Shown in pieces: positions 16,536 through 27,552 of a stretch of 64,000 nt of DNA; the first letter of the stretch is position 1, and each line of letters opens with the position of its first letter. The stretch comes from Archangium lipolyticum. GTDB taxonomy: Bacteria > Myxococcota > Myxococcia > Myxococcales > Myxococcaceae. A program made the translations under genes and the position numbers. Below the pieces are notes generated by a model. The model did no database searches, was not told where the DNA came from, and worked only from the letters and a program-made list of their open reading frames with translations. Location: contig NZ_JANKBZ010000006.1 of the NCBI RefSeq assembly GCF_024623785.1, positions 372,001 through 436,000 on the forward strand. Reading direction: 5' to 3'.

Positions 16536-18128
16536 GTGCACCTCGAGATGCCCCTCATCATCGGCCTGATGGTGGCCGCCAGCTCGCTCGCCATCGCCGC
16601 CAAGCGCGTCCGCATTCCGTACAACGTCGCGCTGGTGGTCGGTGGCCTGCTCATCTCCGTGGGGGGCATCCTCCCCGGCGTCCCCCCGCTCAACCCCGAG
16701 GTCGTCTTCCTCGTCTGCCTGCCGCTGCTCCTCTTCGAGGGTGGCATCACCGCGGACGTGGCCAACGTGCGCGCCAACCTCCTGCCCATCGCCACCCTGG
16801 CCACCCTGGGCATGGTGCTGGCCATCGCCGCCACCGGCACGGCGCTCCACTTCGCCCTGGAGCTCGCCTGGGGGCCCGCGCTGCTGCTCGGCGCCATGCT
16901 CGCCGTCACCGACACCGTCTCCATCCTCTACGCCTTCCGCCGCGCCCCCGTCCCCCGGCGCCTCTCCGGCATCATGCAGGGCGAGAGTCTCTTCAACGAC
17001 GGCACCGCGCTCGTGGCCTACGCGGCCATCGCCAGCATCGTGGCGGGAGGCCAGTCCTCCTTCTCCCTTCCCCTGCTCGGCGCCAAGGTGCTGGGCGCCA
17101 CCGCGGGCGGCCTCGTCATCGGCCTGGCCCTGGGGCTCGTGGCCGGCTTCGTCATCCGCCACACCGAGGATCCGCTCGCCGAAATCATGGTGACCACGGC
17201 GCTGGCCTTCGCCGCCTTCGTCATCGGCGAGCAGCTCCACCTGTCGGGCGCCATCGCCGCGGTGACGGCCGGGTTGAGCACCGGCATCAACCTGCGGCGC
17301 CACGTGTCCCCGCAGAGCCAGGTGGCCATCCACACCTTCTGGGAGTACGCCGCCTTCGGGGTGAACACCTTCCTCTTCCTCTCGGTGGGACTCACCACGC
17401 GGCCCGAGGCGCTGGTGGGCTACATGCCCCAGACGGTGCTCGCGGTGGCCTGTGTCTTCGCCGGGCGCGCGGTGGCCATCTACCTGCCCTTCCTGCTGCT
17501 GCGCCTGGTGCGCCCCTCCGAGGCCGTGCCCCTGCGCTGGCAGCACGTCTTCATCCTCGGCAACATCAAGGGCGCGCTCTCCATCGGTCTGGCCCTGGGT
17601 CTTCCGGAGGCCACGCCCTCGCGCGAGCTGCTGGTGGCCATCGCCTTCGGCGTCACCTTCGTGTCCCTCGTCATCCAGGGGCTCGCGCTCACCGGCATCC
17701 TCAAGCGGCTGGGCCTGTTCCACGAGGACCCCGTGGCCTACGCGGTGGCCGAGCAGCAGGCGCGGCTCATCTCCAGCCGAGCCGCGCGCCAGGAGCTGGA
17801 GGTGCTGCACGATCAGGGGCTCATCCCCCGCGCGGCCTACGAGCACCTGCGCAGCGACTACCAGGTGGGCATCGCCGGCGCCGAGCGGGAGCTGCGCCGG
17901 CTCAGCGAGCAGCACCTGGCGCAGGGAGCGCGCATCGTCCTGGTGACGCGCCGCCGCCTCATCGACGCGGAGCGCACCGCGCTGCTGTCGGCCCGGCGCG
18001 CCGGCCTCATCCCCGAGGCCACCGCCGAGGCGCAGCTGGCCAGGCTGGACGAGCGCACGCTGGAGCTGGAGCACGTGTTGTCGGGTGCCCCCGAGGGTGA
18101 GGCGGGCAGCGGGAGGAAGGCGTCATGA
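16536..18128 (+). CDS. CPA1-family cation:proton antiporter (NhaP-like)
   Basis: A 530-residue protein with about 12 membrane helices and a 120-residue cytoplasmic tail. CPA1 marks include LPLLLFEGG in helix 3, LAVTDTVSILYAF (Asp of the ion site), and GESLFNDGTALVAY. A late helix reads ILGNIKGALSIGLALGLP. It exchanges Na+ or K+ for protons across the inner membrane. The start is GTG 16536 or, 12 bp later, ATG 16548. The stop overlaps the start of the TrkA-cNMP gene (ATGA), so the antiporter and its nucleotide-sensing partner are made together. The tail is helical and charged, a plausible docking site. Confidence 0.9.
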   Translation: MHLEMPLIIGLMVAASSLAIAAKRVRIPYNVALVVGGLLISVGGILPGVPPLNPEVVFLVCLPLLLFEGGITADVANVRANLLPIATLATLGMVLAIAATGTALHFALELAWGPALLLGAMLAVTDTVSILYAFRRAPVPRRLSGIMQGESLFNDGTALVAYAAIASIVAGGQSSFSLPLLGAKVLGATAGGLVIGLALGLVAGFVIRHTEDPLAEIMVTTALAFAAFVIGEQLHLSGAIAAVTAGLSTGINLRRHVSPQSQVAIHTFWEYAAFGVNTFLFLSVGLTTRPEALVGYMPQTVLAVACVFAGRAVAIYLPFLLLRLVRPSEAVPLRWQHVFILGNIKGALSIGLALGLPEATPSRELLVAIAFGVTFVSLVIQGLALTGILKRLGLFHEDPVAYAVAEQQARLISSRAARQELEVLHDQGLIPRAAYEHLRSDYQVGIAGAERELRRLSEQHLAQGARIVLVTRRRLIDAERTALLSARRAGLIPEATAEAQLARLDERTLELEHVLSGAPEGEAGSGRKAS

Positions 18129-19258
18129 GGATCGTCATCGCGGGTGGTGGACGGGTCGGTGGAGCGCTGGCGGCACGGCTGGTGGCGGAGCGCCATCAGG
18201 TGACGGTGGTGGAGCGGGACGCGACCGCCTGCAACCGGCTCTTCGAGGACATCGGCGTGGTGACGGTGTGTGGGGACGCGACGGATCCGCAGGTGTTGGA
18301 GTCGGCGGGCATCTCCGGCGCGGACATCGCGGCCGGGGTGCTGGCGCGCGACGCGGAGAACCTGGCCTTCGCCACGCTGGTGCGCTCCATGAGCGGCGCC
18401 CGCGTCATGGTGCGCATGCTGGACAGCCGCTACCGCGAGGCCTACCGGCTCGCCGGAGTGAGCGAGCTGGTGGAGGAGGCCGAGGTGGTGGTGGCGAAGA
18501 TGACCACGGCCATCGACTTCCCCCAGGTGGCGGGCTCGCTGCCGCTGGCGGCCGGGGACGCCATCCTCTTCGAGCTGGAGGTGAGCCCCAAGGCGCTGGT
18601 GTCCGGCCGGACGGTGGCGCAGGTGCGCGCCCTGCCCAACTTCCCCCGCGAGTGCGTCTTCATCGGCCTGTTGGACCCGGAGGGCCGCATCACCCTGCCG
18701 GACGGCAATACGGTGCTGCGCGCCGAACACACCATCATCCTCGTGGCCCGCCGCGCCGAGCTGGCCCGGGCCGTGGAGTGCCTCACCGCCGAGCTCCAGG
18801 GCCACGCCGACACACCCCTGGCCGAGATGTTGCGCAAGGTGGACTTCCTCACGCCGCTGAGTGACGAGGAGCTGTCCACCGTGGCCCGCGGCGCCGAGTA
18901 CCTGCGCAAGGCGGCCGGCGAGGCCATCTTCAACAAGGGCGAGGCGGGAGAGACCTTCTACGTCGTCGTCTCCGGGGAGGTGAACCTGCTGGCCGAGGGC
19001 GGGCGCGTGGTGGAGACGGTGAAGCCCGGGGGCTTCTTCGGCGAGATTGCCCTCCTCACGGGCGAGCCCCGCTCCACCAGCGCCCAGGCCGCCACGCTGT
19101 GCGAGCTGGCCAGCGTGGGCCGCGACGACTTCCGCGGGGTGGTCATGGCCAACCCCGCCATGGCCCTGGAGATGAGCCGCATCCTCGGCCAGCGCCTGGC
19201 GAAGATGGCCCAGCAGGACCGGACGCCCCAGAAACGCAAGGGCCTGTTCGGGCGCTGA
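18125..19258 (+). CDS. TrkA-type RCK protein fused to a cyclic-nucleotide-binding domain
   Basis: A 377-residue cytoplasmic protein. Residues 1-120 are a TrkA-N (RCK) Rossmann domain starting IVIAGGGRVGGALAARL with acidic VVERD after strand 2, predicting NAD(H) binding. Residues about 140-220 form a TrkA-C domain. Residues about 235-360 are a cNMP-binding beta-roll (GEAIFNKGEAGETFYVVVSGEV, GGFFGEIALLTGEPRSTSAQA), with the phosphate-binding-cassette Glu and Arg in place. It overlaps the upstream antiporter gene by 4 bp, so it probably gates that antiporter in response to dinucleotide and cyclic nucleotide. Fusion of RCK with cNMP is uncommon. Confidence 0.88.
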   Translation: MRIVIAGGGRVGGALAARLVAERHQVTVVERDATACNRLFEDIGVVTVCGDATDPQVLESAGISGADIAAGVLARDAENLAFATLVRSMSGARVMVRMLDSRYREAYRLAGVSELVEEAEVVVAKMTTAIDFPQVAGSLPLAAGDAILFELEVSPKALVSGRTVAQVRALPNFPRECVFIGLLDPEGRITLPDGNTVLRAEHTIILVARRAELARAVECLTAELQGHADTPLAEMLRKVDFLTPLSDEELSTVARGAEYLRKAAGEAIFNKGEAGETFYVVVSGEVNLLAEGGRVVETVKPGGFFGEIALLTGEPRSTSAQAATLCELASVGRDDFRGVVMANPAMALEMSRILGQRLAKMAQQDRTPQKRKGLFGR

Positions 19259-19438
19259 GGGGGAGGAGCGGCCCTGATCCCACGAGCCGGGATGGCTTGT
19301 TCCCCGAGGAAGCCGTGGACTACGCTCCTCCGAGGAGGGGAAGTGCCCATCCATCGTGAGCACACCACACAGGTGAGCGGACTCCAAGCCAGGAGGTCAT
19401 CCCTGTAGGAGGGCCCTGCCCCCCTTCCAGCGACCACC

Positions 19439-21829
<2,391 letters not shown>

Positions 21830-21834
21830 GGCGC

Positions 21835-23271
21835 TCACGCCTCTCCGGTCTCGTTGGCGAGGACCTCGGCGGGGTCCGGCTTGGGCCCGGCCGCGGCGGG
21901 GCCCGCGTGCTCCTTCCTGAGCAGCGCCCGCTGCCAGCGGCCCGAGAAGTAGTAGGCCATGCTGCAGGCCAGCGAGACGAAGAAGCTGAAGGCGATGGCG
22001 TACCAGACGCCCTTCACGCTGTTCATCTGGCGTGAGAGCCAGTAGGCCCCGGGGACACGGATCACCCAGAGGCTGAGCAGGGAGATGAAGGTGGTGATCA
22101 TCGTCGCGCCAGCGCCATTGATGATGCCATTGCTCACGAACACGAGGCCGAACAGGACGTAGCAGGCGCCGACGATGTGCAGATACGAGGTGCCGAGCTC
22201 GATGACGACGGCATCCGTGGTGAACACCCGGAGGAGTGGCTCCGGAAAGAGCACGGCCGCCGCCGAGATGACCAGGGTGATGGCTCCGCTGAACAGACAG
22301 CCCCAGGTGAAGATCTCCCGCACGCGGCCATGGTGGCCCGCGCCCAGGTTCTGTCCGGCGAGCGTGGAGATGGCCATGCCGAAGTTGATGGCCGGCATGA
22401 AGGCGATCTGGTCGATGCGCGAGGCGGCGCCGAACGCCGCCGTGGAGATCTCCCCGAAGCCATTCACGATTCCGGTCACCAGCACCATCCCGAGCGACAC
22501 CAGGGACTGCTGAATGGAGGCGGGGATGCCAATCCGGAAGGTCTGCCGGGTCTCCAGGCCCAGGTGACGGAAGCGAGGCCATCCGGGAGCCACGGGAGAC
22601 TTCTGGTGACGCAGGTAGGCCATGAGCGCCACCAGCACCAGGGCCTGGGAGAAGATGGTGGCCCAGGCCGTCCCGTTCAGTCCCAGCTTCGGCAGTCCCA
22701 GCTTCCCGAAGATGAGGAGCGGATCCAACACCGTCGTGAGCAGGACGGAGACGAGCTGGAAGTACAGGGGCGTCTTCGAGTCCCCCATCCCCTGGAGCAT
22801 GCTGCGGATGGCGAACATGGCGAAGCTGAAGGGGAGCGACAGCAGGAAGATGCGCAGGTAGCTCACCGACGCATCGAAGATGTCGGCGGGGGTGTCCATC
22901 GCGCGAAGGATGTAGGGGGTGAAGAACTCACCCAGCAGGGTGAGGAGGATTCCCAGCCCGGGGATGAGCACGGTCGAGCTGTCCACGACCCTGCGCAGCT
23001 CGTCGAAGCGCTTCGCGCCGTAGCTCTGCGACACGAGGATGTTCGTCGCCAGCGTCATCCCCATGCCGATGCCAAAGAGGGTGAAGACGACGGGGAAGCT
23101 CACCGTGACGGTGGCCAGCGCCCCGGTGCCGAGGAACTGGCCGACCCAGATGGCGTTGATGAAGCTGTAGGCCGTCTGAAGGAAGCTGCCGATGAGCATG
23201 GGCAGCGAGAACGTCACGATGTGTCGGGGGATGCTGCCTACGGTCAGATCGGTTCCGAGCCTCGAAGCCAT
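21835..23271 (-). CDS. MATE-family efflux transporter
   Basis: A 478-residue inner-membrane protein with about 12 helices in two repeats. It opens LTVGSIPRHIVTFSLPMLIG, the usual MATE N-terminus, and has the family elements FINAIWVGQFLGTGALATVTVSFP, IRSMLQGMGDSKTPLYF and NFGMAISTLAGQNLGAGH. It exports cationic drugs or metabolites in exchange for Na+ or H+. The substrate is unknown. It converges on the sensor kinase with 5 bp between stops. The C-terminal tail (about 35 residues) is polar and Pro/Ala-rich. Confidence 0.92.
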   Translation of the reverse strand: MASRLGTDLTVGSIPRHIVTFSLPMLIGSFLQTAYSFINAIWVGQFLGTGALATVTVSFPVVFTLFGIGMGMTLATNILVSQSYGAKRFDELRRVVDSSTVLIPGLGILLTLLGEFFTPYILRAMDTPADIFDASVSYLRIFLLSLPFSFAMFAIRSMLQGMGDSKTPLYFQLVSVLLTTVLDPLLIFGKLGLPKLGLNGTAWATIFSQALVLVALMAYLRHQKSPVAPGWPRFRHLGLETRQTFRIGIPASIQQSLVSLGMVLVTGIVNGFGEISTAAFGAASRIDQIAFMPAINFGMAISTLAGQNLGAGHHGRVREIFTWGCLFSGAITLVISAAAVLFPEPLLRVFTTDAVVIELGTSYLHIVGACYVLFGLVFVSNGIINGAGATMITTFISLLSLWVIRVPGAYWLSRQMNSVKGVWYAIAFSFFVSLACSMAYYFSGRWQRALLRKEHAGPAAAGPKPDPAEVLANETGEA

Positions 23272-23302
23272 GGAGCCGTCTTCTCACTGGATGAACGGGG
23301 AT

Positions 23303-25366
23303 TCAATCACCCAGATTCACGGGCTCCATCTGCCGTCGAGGCGGCGCCGGATCGATCTCGATGGCGTCGATGTAGCACCACCCCCAGTGCTCGCCCGGCT
23401 CCAGGGAGCGCATCAGCGGGTGCCCGGTCACCTCGTAGTGCTTCGCGGCGTGCCGGCCGAAGGAGGCGTCGCAGCAGCCCACATGGCCACACGTCAGACA
23501 CATCCGCAGGTTGTGCCAGCGCAGGTGCAGCGCCAGGCACTCCTCGCAACCCAAGGTCCTCGGCACCACGCCCTCCCGCGACAGTTGCAGGTGCGAGCAC
23601 GTGGTGGCCGTGCCTCGCCGCAGCCCGCCCATCGTCCCCAGCATGCGCCGGGGTCCGGAGACGGGGCCGTGCTCGGGCACGCCCTCGTGGCGCAGCGCGG
23701 CCAGCAGCTCGTTCAGCACCTCCTCCGCCACGCCTCCTACGTGCAACACCCGCGTCACCGCCTCCAGCGCCGTCTCGAACTCGCCGGCCACGATGTCGCT
23801 CGCGCCCCGCTCGTGCAGATCCCCGATGTCCCGCAGCCTCGGCACCTTCACCAGGATGGGGATGTCCGGTGACAGCCGCCGCGCGGCCGATACCGCCCGC
23901 TGCGTCCCGTCCGGGTCGGAGATGAGCAGCACCAGCGCCCGCGCCCGGTGGATTCCCGCGCGCTCCAATATCTCCGGGCTGGAGATGTCCCCGTAGTACA
24001 TGAGCTCGCCGCGCCGCCGCGCCTCGGCCACCACGTGCGGATCCAACTCGATGACCACGTGCGGCAGGTTGCTGGCGCGCAGGGCCCTCACCACCATGCG
24101 CCCGGCCGTCCCCAGCCCCGCCACGATGAAGTGGTTGGACAGCTCCTCGTGCTCGTGCGCCAGCCGGTGCGGCCCGTGCGCGCCGAACAACACCTCCAAC
24201 GGCCGCAGGTGCGCCACGCCCGCCGCCAGCCTCGGCGCGAAGCTCAGCGCCACCGGTGTCACCGCCATGGTGAGGACGCTCATGCACACGAAGAGGTTGC
24301 GCTCCTCCACGTTCAGCAGCCCCTCTTGCAATCCCGCGTTGGCCAGCACGAAGGAGAACTCTCCAATCTGCGCCAGCCCCACGCCCGCCATCACCGCCAC
24401 CCGTGGCGGAAAGCGCATCACCAGCGCTCCCACCCCGCCCAGCACCGACTTGCCCATCAGCACGCCCACCCACAACGCCGCCACCAACACCGGGTGCTCC
24501 AGGACGACGCGCACGTCGAAGAGCATCCCGATGGAGATGAAGAAGAGGCTGGCGAACGTCTCGCGCAGCGGCAGCATGTCCGCCAACGCCTGGTAGCCGT
24601 AGTCGCTGTCCGCCAACGCCACCCCGGCCATGAAGGCTCCCAGCGCCAGGGACAGGCCCGCCAGCACGGCGAGCCACGCGATGCCCGCGCACAGCCCCAA
24701 CACCGCCAGCAGGAAGAGCTCGCGCCGGCGCGTGACGGCCACCGCCTGCAGCAGTGGCGGCACGACCACCCGGCCGAACACCACCGTCACCACCACCAGC
24801 AGCGCCGCCTTGGCCAACACCCAGGCGATGGCCCCCACGCCCAGCTCCTGCCCGGCCAGCAGCGGGATGGCCATCATCATCGGCACCACGCACAGGTCCT
24901 GGAAGATGAGCGCCCCCACGATGAGCCGCCCATGGGGTGCGTCCGTCTCCAGCCGCTCGCCGAGCGCGCGCAGCACGATGGCCGTGCTGGACAGCGCCAC
25001 CAGGAAGCCCAGGAAGACGCCCTTGCGGGCCGGGAAGCCCAGCGCCATGGCGAGCGCCACCACCGCCAGCAGGGTGAGCGCCACCTGGAGCCCCCCACCC
25101 AGGGTGAGCACCTTCCACAACCGCCTCAGCCGCTCGAGCGAGAACTCCAACCCGATGCCGAAGAGCAGCAGGCCCACGCCAATCTCGGCCAGCGCCTCCA
25201 GGCGCCAGGTGTCATGCACCCAGCCGAGGCCACTCGGGCCGATGAGCGCACCCGCGGCGATGAGGCCGGCGAGCGTGGGCAGGCGCAACCGGCTGAGCGC
25301 CAGGACCACCACCACCGCCACCCCGAAAACCACCACCAGTTCCTGGAGAAGCTCGGGAGCCTGCAT
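23303..25366 (-). CDS. Kef-type (CPA2) cation:proton antiporter with TrkA-N and C-terminal UBP zinc finger
   Basis: A 687-residue protein. Residues 1-385 form the CPA2 membrane domain (GLIAAGALIGPSGLGW, GLLLFGIGLEFSLERL, FLVALSSTAIVLRAL, GEFSFVLANAGL). Residues about 410-540 form a TrkA-N domain (HFIVAGLGTAGRMVVRAL). The last 90 residues carry Cys and His spaced as in UBP-type zinc fingers: CSH, CEEC, CLTCGHVGCC, GRHAAKHYEVTGHP. UBP fingers bind free C-termini such as that of ubiquitin in eukaryotes; what one does on a bacterial antiporter is unknown. ATG 25366 is preferred over the 14-residue longer form because it begins the helix-1 region. Confidence 0.88.
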   Translation of the reverse strand: MQAPELLQELVVVFGVAVVVVLALSRLRLPTLAGLIAAGALIGPSGLGWVHDTWRLEALAEIGVGLLLFGIGLEFSLERLRRLWKVLTLGGGLQVALTLLAVVALAMALGFPARKGVFLGFLVALSSTAIVLRALGERLETDAPHGRLIVGALIFQDLCVVPMMMAIPLLAGQELGVGAIAWVLAKAALLVVVTVVFGRVVVPPLLQAVAVTRRRELFLLAVLGLCAGIAWLAVLAGLSLALGAFMAGVALADSDYGYQALADMLPLRETFASLFFISIGMLFDVRVVLEHPVLVAALWVGVLMGKSVLGGVGALVMRFPPRVAVMAGVGLAQIGEFSFVLANAGLQEGLLNVEERNLFVCMSVLTMAVTPVALSFAPRLAAGVAHLRPLEVLFGAHGPHRLAHEHEELSNHFIVAGLGTAGRMVVRALRASNLPHVVIELDPHVVAEARRRGELMYYGDISSPEILERAGIHRARALVLLISDPDGTQRAVSAARRLSPDIPILVKVPRLRDIGDLHERGASDIVAGEFETALEAVTRVLHVGGVAEEVLNELLAALRHEGVPEHGPVSGPRRMLGTMGGLRRGTATTCSHLQLSREGVVPRTLGCEECLALHLRWHNLRMCLTCGHVGCCDASFGRHAAKHYEVTGHPLMRSLEPGEHWGWCYIDAIEIDPAPPRRQMEPVNLGD

Positions 25367-25436
25367 GGACGCGCCTCCGCGTCTCCAGGCTTGGGTAACG
25401 CACGGCACCGCCGCGCGCTTCGCCGAGCAACCCGGC

Positions 25437-26774
25437 TCAGCGCTCGAAGTCCACGCCGACCCCCAGGCCCGCCATGAAGCCGTGCCTCAGGCTCCCGTTG
25501 GCCTGCGGGAAGTGCTCCGTGCCGCCCATGAAGACGCCGTAGAGCGCGGGCACGAAGCGGTGACGCACCTCGGCCCCCACGGAGTAGCGCGGCTTGCCCG
25601 TGAGGTCCGTGAGGATGGCGCGCAGCTCCGCCATCGTCTTGCCTCCGGGCAGGTGCATCTGCAGCACCGCGTCCGCGTCCACCCGGCCGGTGGTGACGAA
25701 GTACTCGCCGGACGCGCTGACCAGCAGCTCCAGGTCCTCCTCGCTCCTCCGGCTCACCGTCGCCACCACCTCGCCGTAACCGGAGAACGTCGCCGGCAAC
25801 TGCTCCTGGGACAGCGGCAGCTCGCTCAGGCCCACGCCGGAGAAGCGCGACAGCTCGTACCCCGCGCCGAAGGCACCGAAGCGGAACAGGCCTCCCTGGC
25901 GCCGCCCCTCCAGCCGGCCGCTGATCTCCACGTTCTCCCGGGGCTTGCCCGCCACCACCAGGCCCACCGTCGCACCGTAGTCCGGCACCGACTCGGCCAG
26001 CGTGTCCGCCCGCGCACCCGCCGCGCCCTGCACCCAGAGCTGGAGCTTCTCGCTCCTCACCAGGCCCGCCTGCAGGCCGACGCTCGCCGCCGACAGCGCG
26101 GGTGACGTGCCCCCCGCCTCGCCGAAGTCGTGCGCCACATCCAACGAGAGGAGGAAGCGGTCGAAGGCCGTCTCCGTGTTGCTCAGGACGCGGCCGAGAT
26201 CCAACCGCACCTCGCCGGCGAAGAGGCGTCCGGCCAGCACGTCACTGGCGAAGAGCTCCACCCGCGTGGGCCCGAGGTACGCGGTGAAGTTGCCTCCCGC
26301 GGGGTGGTAGTCCGGCGAAATCCGGTTGTGGTAGCGGTTCACCAACCAGCCCGCCCCCAGCGAGTAGGAGGAGAAGGCGCCCGCGCGCAACTGGAAGCGG
26401 CCGTCGTCCCGGCCGATGCGCAGCGAGCGCAGCACCTGGGCGAAGTCACTGCGCTCGTCCCAGTCCTCGCGCCGCAGATAGCCGCCGTAGTCCGGCCGCG
26501 CCTGCACCGGCTCCTGGTCGAGCAGCCGCAGCCGCAGCGGCGCTCCCAGCTCGAATTCGAATTCCTCGCCGCCCCTCACGCCCAGGCGCGGGAACGCGAA
26601 GCCGAAGACATCCACCCCCGTGGCGTCTGTCCCCGCCGACAGGGCCAGCGCGCCCACCTCGAGGGCCGCGTGGAAGTGGACACCCTCCTCCGCGGGTGCT
26701 GCCGCCGCGGAGGAATCAACGAAGGCCCTTGGGGCCTGTTGGAGCACGGAGACGAGGACGAGGGCACCAATCAT
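25437..26774 (-). CDS. outer-membrane beta-barrel-like protein, hypothetical
   Basis: A 445-residue protein with a short hydrophobic N-terminus (MIGALVLVSVLQQAPRAF), then alternating hydrophobic/polar strands through to a final aromatic-containing strand (GLGVGVDFER). Segments such as FQLRAGAFSSYSLGAGWLVNRYH and VGAEVRHRFVPALYGVFMGG are typical of barrel strands with short periplasmic turns. I do not recognise a family; it resembles large uncharacterised myxobacterial barrels. The location is presumably outer membrane. It precedes the antiporter gene on the same strand by 70 bp. Confidence 0.6.
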   Translation of the reverse strand: MIGALVLVSVLQQAPRAFVDSSAAAAPAEEGVHFHAALEVGALALSAGTDATGVDVFGFAFPRLGVRGGEEFEFELGAPLRLRLLDQEPVQARPDYGGYLRREDWDERSDFAQVLRSLRIGRDDGRFQLRAGAFSSYSLGAGWLVNRYHNRISPDYHPAGGNFTAYLGPTRVELFASDVLAGRLFAGEVRLDLGRVLSNTETAFDRFLLSLDVAHDFGEAGGTSPALSAASVGLQAGLVRSEKLQLWVQGAAGARADTLAESVPDYGATVGLVVAGKPRENVEISGRLEGRRQGGLFRFGAFGAGYELSRFSGVGLSELPLSQEQLPATFSGYGEVVATVSRRSEEDLELLVSASGEYFVTTGRVDADAVLQMHLPGGKTMAELRAILTDLTGKPRYSVGAEVRHRFVPALYGVFMGGTEHFPQANGSLRHGFMAGLGVGVDFER

Positions 26775-26822
26775 GGCGCGTCACTCTACCCCGCTTCCCA
26801 CCCGGTGCCCGGTCACACGAAT

Positions 26823-26874
26823 GGAAACGCCAGGGGCACTCGCTTCCTCGGAAAACGAGCGGCCTGGCGTCTCC
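26823..26874 (-). terminator. interrupted hairpin upstream of the barrel gene
   Basis: Arms of 12 bases (GGAAACGCCAGG / CCTGGCGTCTCC, one mismatch) with a second inner pairing CTCG/CGAG. It lies downstream of the larger 26888-26954 hairpin in the minus direction, forming a tandem stop before the barrel gene. Confidence 0.45.
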
Positions 26875-26887
26875 ACATACAACCGGA

Positions 26888-26954
26888 CAACGGCCCGCGT
26901 CCGACCTCCCCCCGCCCCCCGACCCCCCAGTCCATGGACGAACGCGGGCCGTTG
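26888..26954 (-). terminator. long hairpin downstream of the small basic protein gene
   Basis: Arms of 16 bases (CAACGGCCCGCGTCCG at 26888-26903 and its near-perfect complement at 26939-26954, one mismatch) enclose a 35-base C-rich loop. It begins 21 bp after the stop at 26975 on the minus strand and is the most stable stem I see in the window. Confidence 0.6.
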
Positions 26955-26974
26955 CCCCCAACCCCGAGTCCGTC

Positions 26975-27211
26975 TCAGCCGACGAAGACGATCTGCTTGC
27001 CCGTGGCCGAGGCCATGGCACGCGAGGACACCAGCCGGGCGGCCGCGCCCGTCTCACCCGCCACGTCGAAGGCCGCGGCGATCAGATCTCCCAGCGTCAC
27101 CTGAACCTTGCGCGCGGGCTTGCTCGCCTTCGCCACCGCCCGCTTCGCCGTCCCCTTCACCTGACGCGCCACCCGATTCATCACCTGGCCACTCCGCTGG
27201 GTCTTCGCCAT
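26975..27211 (-). CDS. small basic protein, hypothetical
   Basis: A 78-residue protein. The first 35 residues are strongly basic (RQVKGTAKRAVAKASKPARK), followed by a neutral helix (LGDLIAAAFDVAGETGAAARLV) and a short strand. The Lys/Ala/Pro-rich N-terminus recalls nucleic-acid-binding or histone-H1-like tails, but no family is certain. An AAGGG ribosome binding site precedes the ATG at 8 bp spacing. The gene stands alone, followed by two large hairpins. Confidence 0.65.
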   Translation of the reverse strand: MAKTQRSGQVMNRVARQVKGTAKRAVAKASKPARKVQVTLGDLIAAAFDVAGETGAAARLVSSRAMASATGKQIVFVG

Positions 27212-27552
27212 GGTCCGCCCTTCCCTCAAGTCTGGGTTGTCTATCCGGTTGCCCACACGCCCCACGCCGCCGCCCCACGCTCAACCCTATGAGCAATCCG
27301 TGTGCCTGAACGCAACCCCTTGAAATCACGTATATCCCACAAGGTAGGCGGCCGGGCGGGCCCATGCCAGGGACTGTCTTTTCTACAGAAGGGGGGTTGC
27401 ACCCACTGGAACGAATGACCGGAACGGCACCCCGGACGGGAAAGGGAGCCGGGAGGGGAGAGAACCCCCTGCCCGGGAAGCCCTCGGGAGATCTACTGTT
27501 CATCGCTGGGTGGCAGCCATTCCGGCGAGGCCCACCCTACCCAGGGGTCGCA
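27212..27552. other. intergenic stretch between divergent small genes
   Basis: About 340 bp. An A/T-rich pocket at 27319-27341 (TTGAAATCACGTATATCC) is unusual in this sequence and is a plausible promoter region for either flanking gene, but I cannot pick a clear -10/-35 pair. A short CTGT...ACAG palindrome lies near 27378-27392. No gene is seen. Confidence 0.4.
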
